Below, one piece after another: positions 19,235 to 28,505 of a stretch of 64,000 nt of DNA. How positions within the stretch are numbered: position 1 is the stretch's first letter; every line of letters begins with the position of its first letter. The notes under the pieces were generated by a model. That model searched no databases. It was not told the origin of the DNA and was given only the letters and a program-made list of their open reading frames with translations. The DNA is from Fulvivirga sp. (lineage in GTDB: Bacteria; Bacteroidota; Bacteroidia; Cytophagales; Cyclobacteriaceae): NCBI GenBank assembly GCA_028280565.1, contig JANQLQ010000049.1, positions 1 through 64,000 on the forward strand. Reading direction: 5' to 3'. The translations under genes were made by a program, and so were the position numbers.

Positions 19235-20260
19235 TCAGTAGGGATTGGTAAAGTATAACAGTTTGTCGCTAATGATCTTGGTTTCAGCCGCAGGGGTTTT
19301 TAGTGATGGAGCTGCCACTCCACTTCCGAAAGTACCAGGCGCTACAAAGACCCTAGCCTCGTCCCACAAGCCTGCGTTGATGAAGCTGTTCAATAGCTGG
19401 GCTCCTCCTTCTATGATCAAGGACTGTATCTCGCGTGCTTTTAGGTCTTCGAGTAATGATTCTAAAAAGGCATGTTCTTGGAGACAAATGAATTGTGTGA
19501 GCCCTTCCACTTTATTTTCGACAAGGTTGTAGCATAATGTTTTTTGAGAACCATCAAAGAGGTGTAACTTTTTTGGTAGTTGCAGGTGTTTGTCAATGAC
19601 CACGCGCACCGGGTCTCGACCGGTAACTTCTCTTACGTTAAGCTTGGGATCGTCAAACCTGGCCGTGTTGGTACCTACCAAAATCGCATCTTCTTCTGAC
19701 CGCCATTGGTGGACCAACAGCCTGCTAGCCGGTTCGCTAATCCATTTTGAATCATAATTATTACGAGCAATGAAGCCATCACTGGTTTGGGCCCATTTGA
19801 GAATGATGTATGGTCGCTGTTTGTTAATGTAGGTGAGAAATCGCTTGTTAGTTTCTCTTGCCTGTTCCCCTAAAATCCCCGTTTTAACTTGTATCCCGGC
19901 TTTTTCCAGCTTGCGTATCCCTCGCCCACTGACCAAAGGGTTAGGGTCCTGCACGGCAATGATCACTTCCTTTACCTTATGTTCTACAAGAAGATCAGCG
20001 CAAGGTGGGGTCCGTCCATGATGTGAGCATGGCTCTAATGTGACATATACCGAGCTTTCTTGGAGCAGGGCAGGTTCCTTTACGGAATAGATGGCGTTTA
20101 CCTCGGCATGAGCTTCACCCACCTTTCGGTGCCACCCTTCCCCGATCACGGTGTCATTATGGACGATCACACAACCTACCAATGGGTTGGGACTTACCTG
20201 TCCTAAACCGTGACGGGCTAGTTTCAACGCCCTGTGCATATATTGCTCATCTTTGCTCAT
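19235..20260 (-). CDS. ribD: Bifunctional riboflavin biosynthesis deaminase/reductase
   Basis: MHRALKLARHGLGQVSPNPLVGCVIV, HAEVNA, EPCSHHGRTPPCADLL, C-terminal RibD reductase region. Confidence 0.93.
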   Translation of the reverse strand: MSKDEQYMHRALKLARHGLGQVSPNPLVGCVIVHNDTVIGEGWHRKVGEAHAEVNAIYSVKEPALLQESSVYVTLEPCSHHGRTPPCADLLVEHKVKEVIIAVQDPNPLVSGRGIRKLEKAGIQVKTGILGEQARETNKRFLTYINKQRPYIILKWAQTSDGFIARNNYDSKWISEPASRLLVHQWRSEEDAILVGTNTARFDDPKLNVREVTGRDPVRVVIDKHLQLPKKLHLFDGSQKTLCYNLVENKVEGLTQFICLQEHAFLESLLEDLKAREIQSLIIEGGAQLLNSFINAGLWDEARVFVAPGTFGSGVAAPSLKTPAAETKIISDKLLYFTNPY

Positions 20261-20348
20261 TGTAAGAAGGGCTCAGAAATTTTAATATATTTGTGCTGCT
20301 CCAAAAGCTTTACAATGTTAGCAAACACATTGTTATTAACAGACTACG

Positions 20349-21242
20349 ATGCCTGAGATTCTCCCCGACTCTTCAAAAAAGCTATTTCAATACATCATAA
20401 ACGGTATTGATATCAACGAACCCGAAGCAGAGGTGAGCAGTATTGCCTACAGGGTAATAGATCACCTGTTTCATATAGATAAGGCGGAGGTCATTGTCGA
20501 CCGCTCTTTGAATATTACAACAAAGGAAAAAAAGAATTTGGATCAATTTATCATGAGAATTAATGATCATGAGCCAATCCAGTATATAGTAGGAGAGACG
20601 GAGTTTTATGGCCGAAAGTTCGAGGTGAATTCATCCGTACTGATCCCTCGCCCGGAGACAGAAGAACTTATCGCGCTTATCATCAAAGAAAACCGGGATA
20701 AAAAGATCAAATTCCTGGATATTGGTACAGGCTCAGGCTGCATCCCAGTGACGTTAGCGCGTGAGCTAAGAGATAGTAAAGCCTATGCTATTGATATTGA
20801 TCCCCGGGTGATAAAAACAGCCCGTTCTAATGCTGCTCGCCACGAAGTGGATGTAGAGTTCTTGTTAATTGACATCCTTACAGAATCCATTCCCGGCGGA
20901 CCCTTCGACCTCATAGTGAGCAATCCTCCCTATGTATTGGAAAGTGAAAGAGAGCATATGAAAGCCAATGTTTTAGATCACGAGCCTGCTACAGCCCTAT
21001 TTGTCAGTGATAAGGATCCCTTTTTATTCTACCGTCGCATTTGCGAACTGTCCCAGCAAGCGCTGAGAGATGGCGGACGACTTTATTTTGAGGTGAACGA
21101 GAAGTATGCAGAAGACATCAAAGCAATGATGGAGGTATTGGATTTTCACTCTGTAGACATCACACAGGATCTAAACGGTAAAAATAGGATTGTCAGGGGA
21201 TTGTGGACCAATGATCTTTTCGCCAAGCCAGAAAGGCTTTGA
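20349..21242 (+). CDS. prmC: Release factor glutamine methyltransferase
   Basis: FLDIGTGSGCIPVTLA, DLIVSNPPYV, PRPETEEL. Confidence 0.92.
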   Translation: MPEILPDSSKKLFQYIINGIDINEPEAEVSSIAYRVIDHLFHIDKAEVIVDRSLNITTKEKKNLDQFIMRINDHEPIQYIVGETEFYGRKFEVNSSVLIPRPETEELIALIIKENRDKKIKFLDIGTGSGCIPVTLARELRDSKAYAIDIDPRVIKTARSNAARHEVDVEFLLIDILTESIPGGPFDLIVSNPPYVLESEREHMKANVLDHEPATALFVSDKDPFLFYRRICELSQQALRDGGRLYFEVNEKYAEDIKAMMEVLDFHSVDITQDLNGKNRIVRGLWTNDLFAKPERL

Positions 21243-21818
21243 GGAACCTACTTCTACAAAACCTTCCTGTTTTGGTGAAAACTCGAAATACCCTTTCTCC
21301 CATTTGACATTTGGTGTAGGTTCTATCTTTACCCTAAGATCCTTGGTTATCGTCCTGAAGACTTGGCCCGGCGGGCCCCATTTTTTAAACTTTCGGTCCA
21401 CAAAGTACCATTTGAAGTCTCCATCTATGATGGTAACCTGCATGGAGGTCAAATGAAAAGATAATCTTTTTACTAATTGCGCGCTGAAGTTGGTAACTAG
21501 GTAAACCGCTTTGTGCTTAGAAGCGACAAGGTGATCCAATCCTCGTGGGATGCTTTCCTCGTACCGTGGGATGGTTAAAAAATGTATCGGTACCTGGTGC
21601 AGTAGTTTTGATCTTAAAGCCTCTAGCTCCTGCCGGTGACACAATACTACATCAACCTTAAAACCTCGACCCAGTGCCTGGTCCACTTGGTCGCTGGTGA
21701 TCATCACCGTAGGGCTCCATTCTAACAAATGGCCTAATCGCTCGCTGGGAACAGCATGCAACTGTTGAATGAATAGTGCAGGCTCCTGCTCATCACGTAC
21801 AATGTGATGAGACGACAT
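21171..21818 (-). CDS. Thiamine diphosphokinase-like protein
   Basis: TPK-like layout: VMITSDQVDQAL, DVVLCHRQELEALRSKL, DGDFKWYFVDRKFKKWGPPG, C-terminal beta-strand domain; overlaps the 3' end of prmC. Confidence 0.5.
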   Translation of the reverse strand: MSSHHIVRDEQEPALFIQQLHAVPSERLGHLLEWSPTVMITSDQVDQALGRGFKVDVVLCHRQELEALRSKLLHQVPIHFLTIPRYEESIPRGLDHLVASKHKAVYLVTNFSAQLVKRLSFHLTSMQVTIIDGDFKWYFVDRKFKKWGPPGQVFRTITKDLRVKIEPTPNVKWEKGYFEFSPKQEGFVEVGSSKPFWLGEKIIGPQSPDNPIFTV

Positions 21819-21820
21819 AA

Positions 21821-22057
21821 TTAAAGGTTTTTGTGGGAGCCATCACAAAACGGAGGGGTATTGGTCTGCTTACATCCACACCATGCGAGTTTCTTATCTT
21901 CGTCTATTACCTGTTTCATGGGTGAAAAGTCCGTGCCTTTGTGGGAGCCATCGCAGTAGGGCTGGCTTTTACTCAGCCCACATGAGCACCAAAAGTAAGT
22001 GCCGCATTTACAATCGGCTACTATAGGAGTTTTTTGAGGGATTTTAGGTAAGTCCAT
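21821..22057 (-). CDS. Double CDGSH-type iron-sulfur protein
   Basis: CSCGLSKSQPYCDGSHKGT and CGCKQTNTPPFCDGSHKNL. Confidence 0.93.
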   Translation of the reverse strand: MDLPKIPQKTPIVADCKCGTYFWCSCGLSKSQPYCDGSHKGTDFSPMKQVIDEDKKLAWCGCKQTNTPPFCDGSHKNL

Positions 22058-22102
22058 ATTTTTTCCTTTTAAGATAGGCGAAGTTTTGGTGGAATGGAAA
22101 TT

Positions 22103-22894
22103 TTAGTCTTCTAAAGGATAGCAGTCTACAATGTATTGTGAAAATATCCTATACACTTCGGCGAGTTCATCGTTTTCCTTAAGGTAGTCCAGGTGTTCAT
22201 CCAGTGTTTCATAATCATGCCTTTTTGCGGGCCCGGTCTGGGCCCGGTCCGGGCCTATTTGGAATGCTTTCCGAATGGTCTCTTCTACCAAAGGACGGAT
22301 CAATTCACCGTCCAGTTTTTCAGACTTCATAATATCGTGGGATATGCGGAGGCAATGGTTAACAAAGTTATTGGCAAAAACAGCCGCCACATGCAGGGCC
22401 CTTCGCTGGTCACTGTCGATCGACACCACCTTTTTGCTTAGGCTATTGCCTATTTCCGCTAAAATGCCTTCCGCATAGGCAGTAGAAGCCTCCACGCATA
22501 TGGGGATCTCGTCGAATTGTACTTTCGCTTCTTTGTTAAAGGTTTGTAAAGGGTAGAAAATCCCGATATTCTCTACTGCTGCATATGACAAAATACCCAT
22601 GGACCTACTGCCCGAGGTATGGACTAATATGGAATCTTCTGCCGGAAGAACGATCTCTTGGGCCACTTCTTCGATAGCATCATCATTGACAGCTATTATG
22701 AAAACATCTGAGTTGCTTTTGGAGAAGTCGAGGTTTTTTTTTGTTTCGGCCTGGTACAATCGTTCCACTAACGATTTTGCTTTTTTAACGCTCCGACTAT
22801 ATACTTCTGCCACCACGAACCCCGCATTGTCTAGTGTAGGTGCCAGGTGCCAGGCCAAGTTACCAGCGCCAATGATTGAAACCCGGTATTTCAT
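22103..22894 (-). CDS. Rossmann-like / DUF2520 domain protein
   Basis: VSIIGAGNLAWHLAPTLDNAG, VHTSGSRSMGIL, GIFYPLQTF, HVAAVFANNFVNH. Confidence 0.85.
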   Translation of the reverse strand: MKYRVSIIGAGNLAWHLAPTLDNAGFVVAEVYSRSVKKAKSLVERLYQAETKKNLDFSKSNSDVFIIAVNDDAIEEVAQEIVLPAEDSILVHTSGSRSMGILSYAAVENIGIFYPLQTFNKEAKVQFDEIPICVEASTAYAEGILAEIGNSLSKKVVSIDSDQRRALHVAAVFANNFVNHCLRISHDIMKSEKLDGELIRPLVEETIRKAFQIGPDRAQTGPAKRHDYETLDEHLDYLKENDELAEVYRIFSQYIVDCYPLED

Positions 22895-22975
22895 GATGTT
22901 ACAAGCGTGAAGCGTCTAAATCTATCCTATCTATTAAATGGTTTAAGCGCTTTAATCTACACCATCCGAAATGAG

Positions 22976-25507
22976 CTATTCCGCTCCCTTTTCTCGCATT
23001 TTTTTAAACTCCTGGTATCTTCTGACCACGGCTACGCCAAAACCAAACATGAGCACTAAGGTCCCGAGCCAGAGTATATTGATAAGTGGCTTTTCAATTG
23101 CCTTTAAGATGATCCAATCTTTTTGCCGGGTGCTTACACCTACTGTAAACTTGTTCTCCTCGGGATAAATATTCATCAAAGATACGCTAAGCCCTAAGTC
23201 GTTTACCTCGTCTGGGATCCTGCCTACTAAACCATTTTTTATTAAAAAAATAGGCTGGGCTTCGTACTCCTTTTCTTCACCCAGTATTTTGACAAATCCC
23301 CGGATGGCAACATCTTCTTGTGCTAAGTCCACTCCTTGTACCTTGGATATCCGCTCTAAGCCTTCTACTTGTGCTACATAATCATTGACAAAAAAGTTTT
23401 CCTTTGGGCTGATCTTAAATTCCCTTGGCTCACTCCATTCTACTTCCTCGTGTGATAATCTCGAGACTACATGAGCGTAAAGGTCCCGTGACAGGTCCCG
23501 TTTGATCGCCGGGGAAGCCGCCGACCCCATGGTAGGGTTATCTTGTATCCGGGGGTACAAATTGTACTTTTTACCGGAAGATTGTGATGTCAATTCAATT
23601 TCATAATATACGTTTTCGGCGTGGATCGGGAAAGTATCTTGCGCCTGGAATAGTTTCTTACCTTCAAAGAAAATATCGTTATCAGCAACGGCAGTAAATT
23701 CATCGATCCGCGTAATTTCATCTTTTTTCACCAGCCCGGACCGCCCTGTAGGCTCCAGCCGCTCACCCTTATACTTTAGGTCATAGTTATTCATCGTTTT
23801 GGGCTCATTGATGAATAAGAGGAGGTTTTCGCGATTGAACTCTTCGTCCAGCTCCCGTGAGATGAGCATGCCCGTATTGTTCAAAGAAACCACTTTTGAA
23901 TACCCAGAAGAGAAGAGTACTCCTATCAACATAAGCCCCACGCCAATGTGCGTAATAGCCCCCCCGGATAGCTTGGGACTGGTTTTAAGTACATTGATCA
24001 ATATTTTTGCATTCGCCACCACGGTATAAGTCCCCGCTAATAGCAGTACGATCAGCGCCGGATCCCCAACGTCGTAGATCAAAATGATGATGGCGCTCAG
24101 GATCAATGTTAAGATCACGGGTCCTGTAAGGTCTGACAGCAACTGCTTTTTATCCATTTTCTTCCACCAGAAAAACTGGCCGGTGCCAGACAAAAGAGCT
24201 ACCGCTACCGCAAACCATAGCTGGAATTTGGAATAATATTCCACTTGGTCCACCGGGGGAGCTACATTTGAAATGCCCCCGAAAGATTCAACGATACTGT
24301 TATACACGGGAATGGAAGTAGGGACAAGCACCTGGAAACCCATCAGGCATAAGGTTATTGCCCCGATCAAGATCCAAAATTCCCTGGAATAGGTGGAGAC
24401 CTCTTTTTCCGTAGTGGGCAGTTCTTTCCATCGAATAGCTGCCAAAATGATCGAAAGAACGAGGAAAGCGAGCAAGTAGAGCAGTAACTGGCCTGAAAGA
24501 CCCAGGTCAGTAAAAGAATGGACAGAAGAATTGCCAAGTACTCCACTACGCACTAAAAAGGTGGAATAAAGAATTAAGATGAAAGTAGCGATAACTAAGA
24601 TCACCGATATTTTAAGTGCGGTGCTACTCTTTTTAAAGGTGATCATGGTGTGGATAGAAGCAATAAGGATCAGCCATGGCACGTATACTGCATTTTCTAC
24701 CGGGTCCCAGTTCCAATACCCTCCAAAATTCAAGGTTTCGTAAGCCCAGTATCCGCCCATAAGGATGCCTAGTCCTAATACGGCGCCAGAGAAAAGAGCC
24801 CAAGGTAGTGCTGGCCTCACCCAATCGCGATATTTTTTAAGCCATAGCCCGGCTATGCAGTATGCAAAAGGGATCACGGTAGTGGCAAAACCTAAAAAAA
24901 GCGTGGGAGGGTGAATGACCATCCAATAGTTTTGCAACAATGGGTTAAGTCCAGTTCCATCTTGCGGTACAAAATCCGGGTCTTGCTTAAAGATCGGAGC
25001 GTCTATAACTTCCCTAAGTAGGATAAAGGGAGAACTGCCGATCTTGAGTTCAAGGCCCGGTATGATCACCCCCAATATCATGGAAGCTAAAAAAGCCTGT
25101 ACCAAGGTGAATATGGTCATGATCGATGATTCCCAGAATTTATTGGTAAAGATCAAGACCATACCCAATATACTGTGCCAAAACATCCAAAGGAGAAAGC
25201 TACCTTCTTGACCTTCCCAAAACGAGGAGATCATGTAATGTGTAGGCAGGCGAGTGGAGGAATGGCTCCAGGCATAGTGGTATTCAAAATAGTGGTTGTA
25301 AATAATGGTAAACAAGGAGATCACCACTCCCATAACCCCGACTACATGAATAAAGAAAAACCCTCTGCCGTTTAACCGCCAGTCTTTTTTAAGCCCTAAA
25401 TCGTTCGCTACAGTAGCTTTGAAGTAGGAAAAGAACGAAAAGAAGGCCCCTATAAAGGCTAATATCGTAAAGAAGTGACCTAGGTCACCAATGAAGCTTC
25501 GTATCAT
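22976..25507 (-). CDS. ccmF: Cytochrome c biogenesis heme lyase CcmF/CcsA family
   Basis: WWD motif GGYWAYETLNFGGYWNWDPVENAVYVPWL; multi-TM. Confidence 0.92.
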   Translation of the reverse strand: MIRSFIGDLGHFFTILAFIGAFFSFFSYFKATVANDLGLKKDWRLNGRGFFFIHVVGVMGVVISLFTIIYNHYFEYHYAWSHSSTRLPTHYMISSFWEGQEGSFLLWMFWHSILGMVLIFTNKFWESSIMTIFTLVQAFLASMILGVIIPGLELKIGSSPFILLREVIDAPIFKQDPDFVPQDGTGLNPLLQNYWMVIHPPTLFLGFATTVIPFAYCIAGLWLKKYRDWVRPALPWALFSGAVLGLGILMGGYWAYETLNFGGYWNWDPVENAVYVPWLILIASIHTMITFKKSSTALKISVILVIATFILILYSTFLVRSGVLGNSSVHSFTDLGLSGQLLLYLLAFLVLSIILAAIRWKELPTTEKEVSTYSREFWILIGAITLCLMGFQVLVPTSIPVYNSIVESFGGISNVAPPVDQVEYYSKFQLWFAVAVALLSGTGQFFWWKKMDKKQLLSDLTGPVILTLILSAIIILIYDVGDPALIVLLLAGTYTVVANAKILINVLKTSPKLSGGAITHIGVGLMLIGVLFSSGYSKVVSLNNTGMLISRELDEEFNRENLLLFINEPKTMNNYDLKYKGERLEPTGRSGLVKKDEITRIDEFTAVADNDIFFEGKKLFQAQDTFPIHAENVYYEIELTSQSSGKKYNLYPRIQDNPTMGSAASPAIKRDLSRDLYAHVVSRLSHEEVEWSEPREFKISPKENFFVNDYVAQVEGLERISKVQGVDLAQEDVAIRGFVKILGEEKEYEAQPIFLIKNGLVGRIPDEVNDLGLSVSLMNIYPEENKFTVGVSTRQKDWIILKAIEKPLINILWLGTLVLMFGFGVAVVRRYQEFKKMREKGAE

Positions 25508-25525
25508 AAACCGCCACTATTTGTC

Positions 25526-25936
25526 TCAAACCCCTGCGCTTACCGTAGTCTCTTGGTACTTGGAAGGACACTTCATCAATATCTTATCTGCGACAAACAT
25601 GTCGTTATGGTATGAGCCAATGACCACTACTTTTTCAGATTTCGTAAAATCAGCCGGCATAGGCTCATGGTAGATCACTTCCTGCTTGCGGTCATTCTCA
25701 TCAACCATTACGAATGAAAAGGAAAGCTTGTCTGAAGAATGTTTTATACCGGTCACTTCGCCCTGTGTATCCTTGGTAAGCTCACCTACTACATGGATGC
25801 TCTTATCCTTGCCTTTTTGTGCCATTTCATAGGCCTTTTCAAAGGTGACATAAGAACTGGCGTCACCGGCCGTGGAGATGATCACGAATATAGCAATAGC
25901 AATAATTCCAATTCCGATGATATGCGTCTTTTTCAT
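25526..25936 (-). CDS. ccmE: Cytochrome c maturation protein CcmE, Cys-type
   Basis: N-terminal TM, OB-fold-like region VHVVGELTK..., terminal motif VADKILMKCPSKYQE. Confidence 0.85.
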   Translation of the reverse strand: MKKTHIIGIGIIAIAIFVIISTAGDASSYVTFEKAYEMAQKGKDKSIHVVGELTKDTQGEVTGIKHSSDKLSFSFVMVDENDRKQEVIYHEPMPADFTKSEKVVVIGSYHNDMFVADKILMKCPSKYQETTVSAGV

Positions 25937-25984
25937 GTTGTATGAGGATTCATTCTAATTACAAAATTATGACAGGTAATGTTT

Positions 25985-26239
25985 CTAATGACCGTCATTT
26001 CGTAATTCTTTTTCCAGGCGGCTGACTTTCCTGTCAATTACGATTAAGTATACCACGGTGCCAAATAGGATGATAAGTATTATTCCCGTTAATACATATA
26101 TTTTTCCATCTGCCCTAAACTGGTCAGCCATTTCCACTTGTGAAGCACTGTAGTCTTGTCGGGCATTTTGGACTTCACCGTGTGCTGCCAAGACCTGTGC
26201 ACACATAAAAATAAAAAAGGCAACGAGTACTTTTCTCAT
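25985..26239 (-). CDS. CcmD-like small membrane protein
   Basis: 84 aa, signal plus one TM (YVLTGIILIILFGTVVYLIVIDRKVSRLEKEL), between ccmE and ccmC. Confidence 0.65.
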   Translation of the reverse strand: MRKVLVAFFIFMCAQVLAAHGEVQNARQDYSASQVEMADQFRADGKIYVLTGIILIILFGTVVYLIVIDRKVSRLEKELRNDGH

Positions 26240-26895
26240 AGTTCTAACGATGACTCTATTCTGCGTATCCTGACCCTGACACTAGCTATCCATACTCCTA
26301 ATAGTGACCAGCCAATTACCGCGGTGTAGAAGACCCTTCTCATTCGGTTATCAAGGTCATAAGCATTAAATCCCGGGTTACCGCCGTTCCCAGGATGTAA
26401 CGAATCAGTGAGCCTAGGTAGTATAAATAAAAGTGGGATCAAGGCAGCAAAAGCAAAAATATTGTAAACTGCCGCTATTCTTGCTCTTTGTTCACGGTCT
26501 TCTAAAGAGCCTCTTAATACGAAGTAAGCCAGGTAGATCAATAGGCCGATGGCCGATGCATTTTGCTTGGGATCTCCACTCCACCAGGCACCCCAGGCAA
26601 ACTGGGCCCAAAACATCCCTGTTAAGATCCCGAAAATGCCAAACACTATGCCTACGTTGGCAAATTCAAGGGCAATGGTATCGTATAATGCATTAGAACT
26701 CCTCAAATATTTTACAGAGTATACCATGGATACTACCAGCATAATGATCATCCCAAACCACATGGGTACATGAAAATAAAGGGCGCGGATCGTCTCATTC
26801 AAAATATTCAATCGTGGTACCTCCATCAATAATCCCCCTGTGATCACATACACGAGAAGCACAACGGTAACTACTTTCCACCAGCTTTTGCGCAT
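26236..26895 (-). CDS. ccmC: Cytochrome c biogenesis protein CcmC (CcsA family)
   Basis: Six TM segments; YFHVPMWFGM, WGAWWSGDPKQNASAIGLLIYLAY. Confidence 0.88.
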   Translation of the reverse strand: MRKSWWKVVTVVLLVYVITGGLLMEVPRLNILNETIRALYFHVPMWFGMIIMLVVSMVYSVKYLRSSNALYDTIALEFANVGIVFGIFGILTGMFWAQFAWGAWWSGDPKQNASAIGLLIYLAYFVLRGSLEDREQRARIAAVYNIFAFAALIPLLFILPRLTDSLHPGNGGNPGFNAYDLDNRMRRVFYTAVIGWSLLGVWIASVRVRIRRIESSLEL

Positions 26896-26907
26896 ATCAA
26901 GAACTCT

Positions 26908-27573
26908 TTAACTGCGCCAAAGATACGGGAACAAAAGGTAAGATACCGCTCCTGTTATGGCATTTATTGCCAAAAGGGTAGCCAGCTCATCATAAGAATT
27001 CGATCTTTCCAGGCCATCCATAGCATTTTTTGATACCTTGATCACCATCAGTAAGATGGGGAGTATAACCGGGAAGCTCAAGATGGCCATAAGTGTATGA
27101 CTATTTTTGGCTTTAGCAGCAATGGCAGAAATCATGGTAAGTGCTGATGACAACCCAAGAGATGCGACAATAACGTTAATCAAAAATAGAATAATATCTT
27201 CAACAGGGTTCCCAAGTACAATGGAATATACCAACAGGCCTACCACCCCTAAAATCACCATGAGCAATGCATTGTAGAGCGTACGAGCGATGATGAGGGA
27301 GGTTGGATCGTGCAGCCAATAGTAGTATAAAAACAGCCCCTGCTTTTCTTGAATGAAGCTTTTGGCTACAACACTGATAGCAGTAAAGAGAATAATGATC
27401 CAAAAAAGAACATTCCAGGTAATAGGGTCTAACTCGTTCGACTTTACGTTAAAACCTAGATAGCAAATAAAAATTGTACTTATTAGGTAAAGTGTGATTC
27501 CATTAATGGCATAGCGATTGCGCCACTCTAAAACGATTTCTTTCTTTATTAAATGGATGATCTGGGCAAGCAA
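26908..27573 (-). CDS. ccmB: Heme exporter subunit CcmB
   Basis: Six TM segments; KEIVLEWRNRYAINGI, EKQGLFLYYYWLHDPTSLIIARTLYNAL; position in ccm cluster. Confidence 0.85.
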   Translation of the reverse strand: MLAQIIHLIKKEIVLEWRNRYAINGITLYLISTIFICYLGFNVKSNELDPITWNVLFWIIILFTAISVVAKSFIQEKQGLFLYYYWLHDPTSLIIARTLYNALLMVILGVVGLLVYSIVLGNPVEDIILFLINVIVASLGLSSALTMISAIAAKAKNSHTLMAILSFPVILPILLMVIKVSKNAMDGLERSNSYDELATLLAINAITGAVSYLLFPYLWRS

Positions 27574-27575
27574 AT

Positions 27576-28427
27576 CTATTTATCAATGGATTTTAAATAC
27601 GAGATTGTTTCCCTGGTAAACACTATGATCAGGGCCAAGAACAAGCCAACCAGTAGACCACTTCCTCCTGATATGGATAACCTAGGAGCAATAGGATTCT
27701 TAAAGGCAGTAAACCCTTCGATAAGCTGGATACTGTCGATTAACTCAAGGTTCTCTTGATAGGTCAACTCCTCTTTGAAAAGACTAAGAGCCTTTTCATA
27801 GACATTTGAAGGGTCCAATACTACCAAATTAGCCCCTTGTTGATTATAAATTATCCCCTCGTTCATTCTTTTTTTAAGGCTGTCTATTTCTTTGATCTCT
27901 TTGTTTACTTGACTCACCAATGCCTCAAAACGCTTGCGTCTTAGGTCAATTCTCTTTTTAACAAACTCGTTATTCTCCAAAAAATTGACAATGCCAGCCT
28001 GTAAATTCTCCAAGATCCCGTTATCCGTGATCTCGACTGAAATTAAAAATATGATGTTTTTAACCGCTCCCACCGGGGTGTTCGCCTCTTCTACACTCTC
28101 TACTTTAATATCTACCAAATGAGAAGCTTCTTCAGCCGTGATACTCAATTTTTCGCTTAGCAGAGCATCGTTTCTCTCCTGTATGAGCCTTTTGAGATTA
28201 TCCGTTAGCGTTTCACTATAAGCTTCAGTGAGGATGTCGGATCTTAACATCATACTACTTTCATATATAGGTTCTTTTAGGTAGTAATTAACTGTTCCTA
28301 AAGCTACTCCTAGAGCAGTGAGTATAAGTAAGGTGAACTTATTCCTGTTGACGATTTTAAATAGTTTTAATAGCAGTTCTCCCAAATCAATTTCATCGGA
28401 AGGAAGCTGCCTTTCGCTATTTTGCAT
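27576..28427 (-). CDS. Wzz/GNVR-type polysaccharide chain-length determinant-like protein
   Basis: Two TM segments flanking a coiled-coil periplasmic region; EIDLGELLLKLFKIVNRNKFTLLILTALGVALG and C-terminal APRLSISGGSGLLVGLFLALIIV. Confidence 0.75.
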   Translation of the reverse strand: MQNSERQLPSDEIDLGELLLKLFKIVNRNKFTLLILTALGVALGTVNYYLKEPIYESSMMLRSDILTEAYSETLTDNLKRLIQERNDALLSEKLSITAEEASHLVDIKVESVEEANTPVGAVKNIIFLISVEITDNGILENLQAGIVNFLENNEFVKKRIDLRRKRFEALVSQVNKEIKEIDSLKKRMNEGIIYNQQGANLVVLDPSNVYEKALSLFKEELTYQENLELIDSIQLIEGFTAFKNPIAPRLSISGGSGLLVGLFLALIIVFTRETISYLKSIDK

Positions 28428-28505
28428 AGACTAGGCGGTTGAAAGACTCTGCAAGTTTATTAAATAACTGTTGGAGATGATAGAGATAGCGAATAATTCT
28501 TAGTT

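Noticed and set aside
22221-22262. GC-rich run gcgggcccggtctgggcccggtccgggcc resembling a hairpin
   Set aside because: Lies inside the DUF2520-type gene and encodes its peptide; no reason to assume a separate function.
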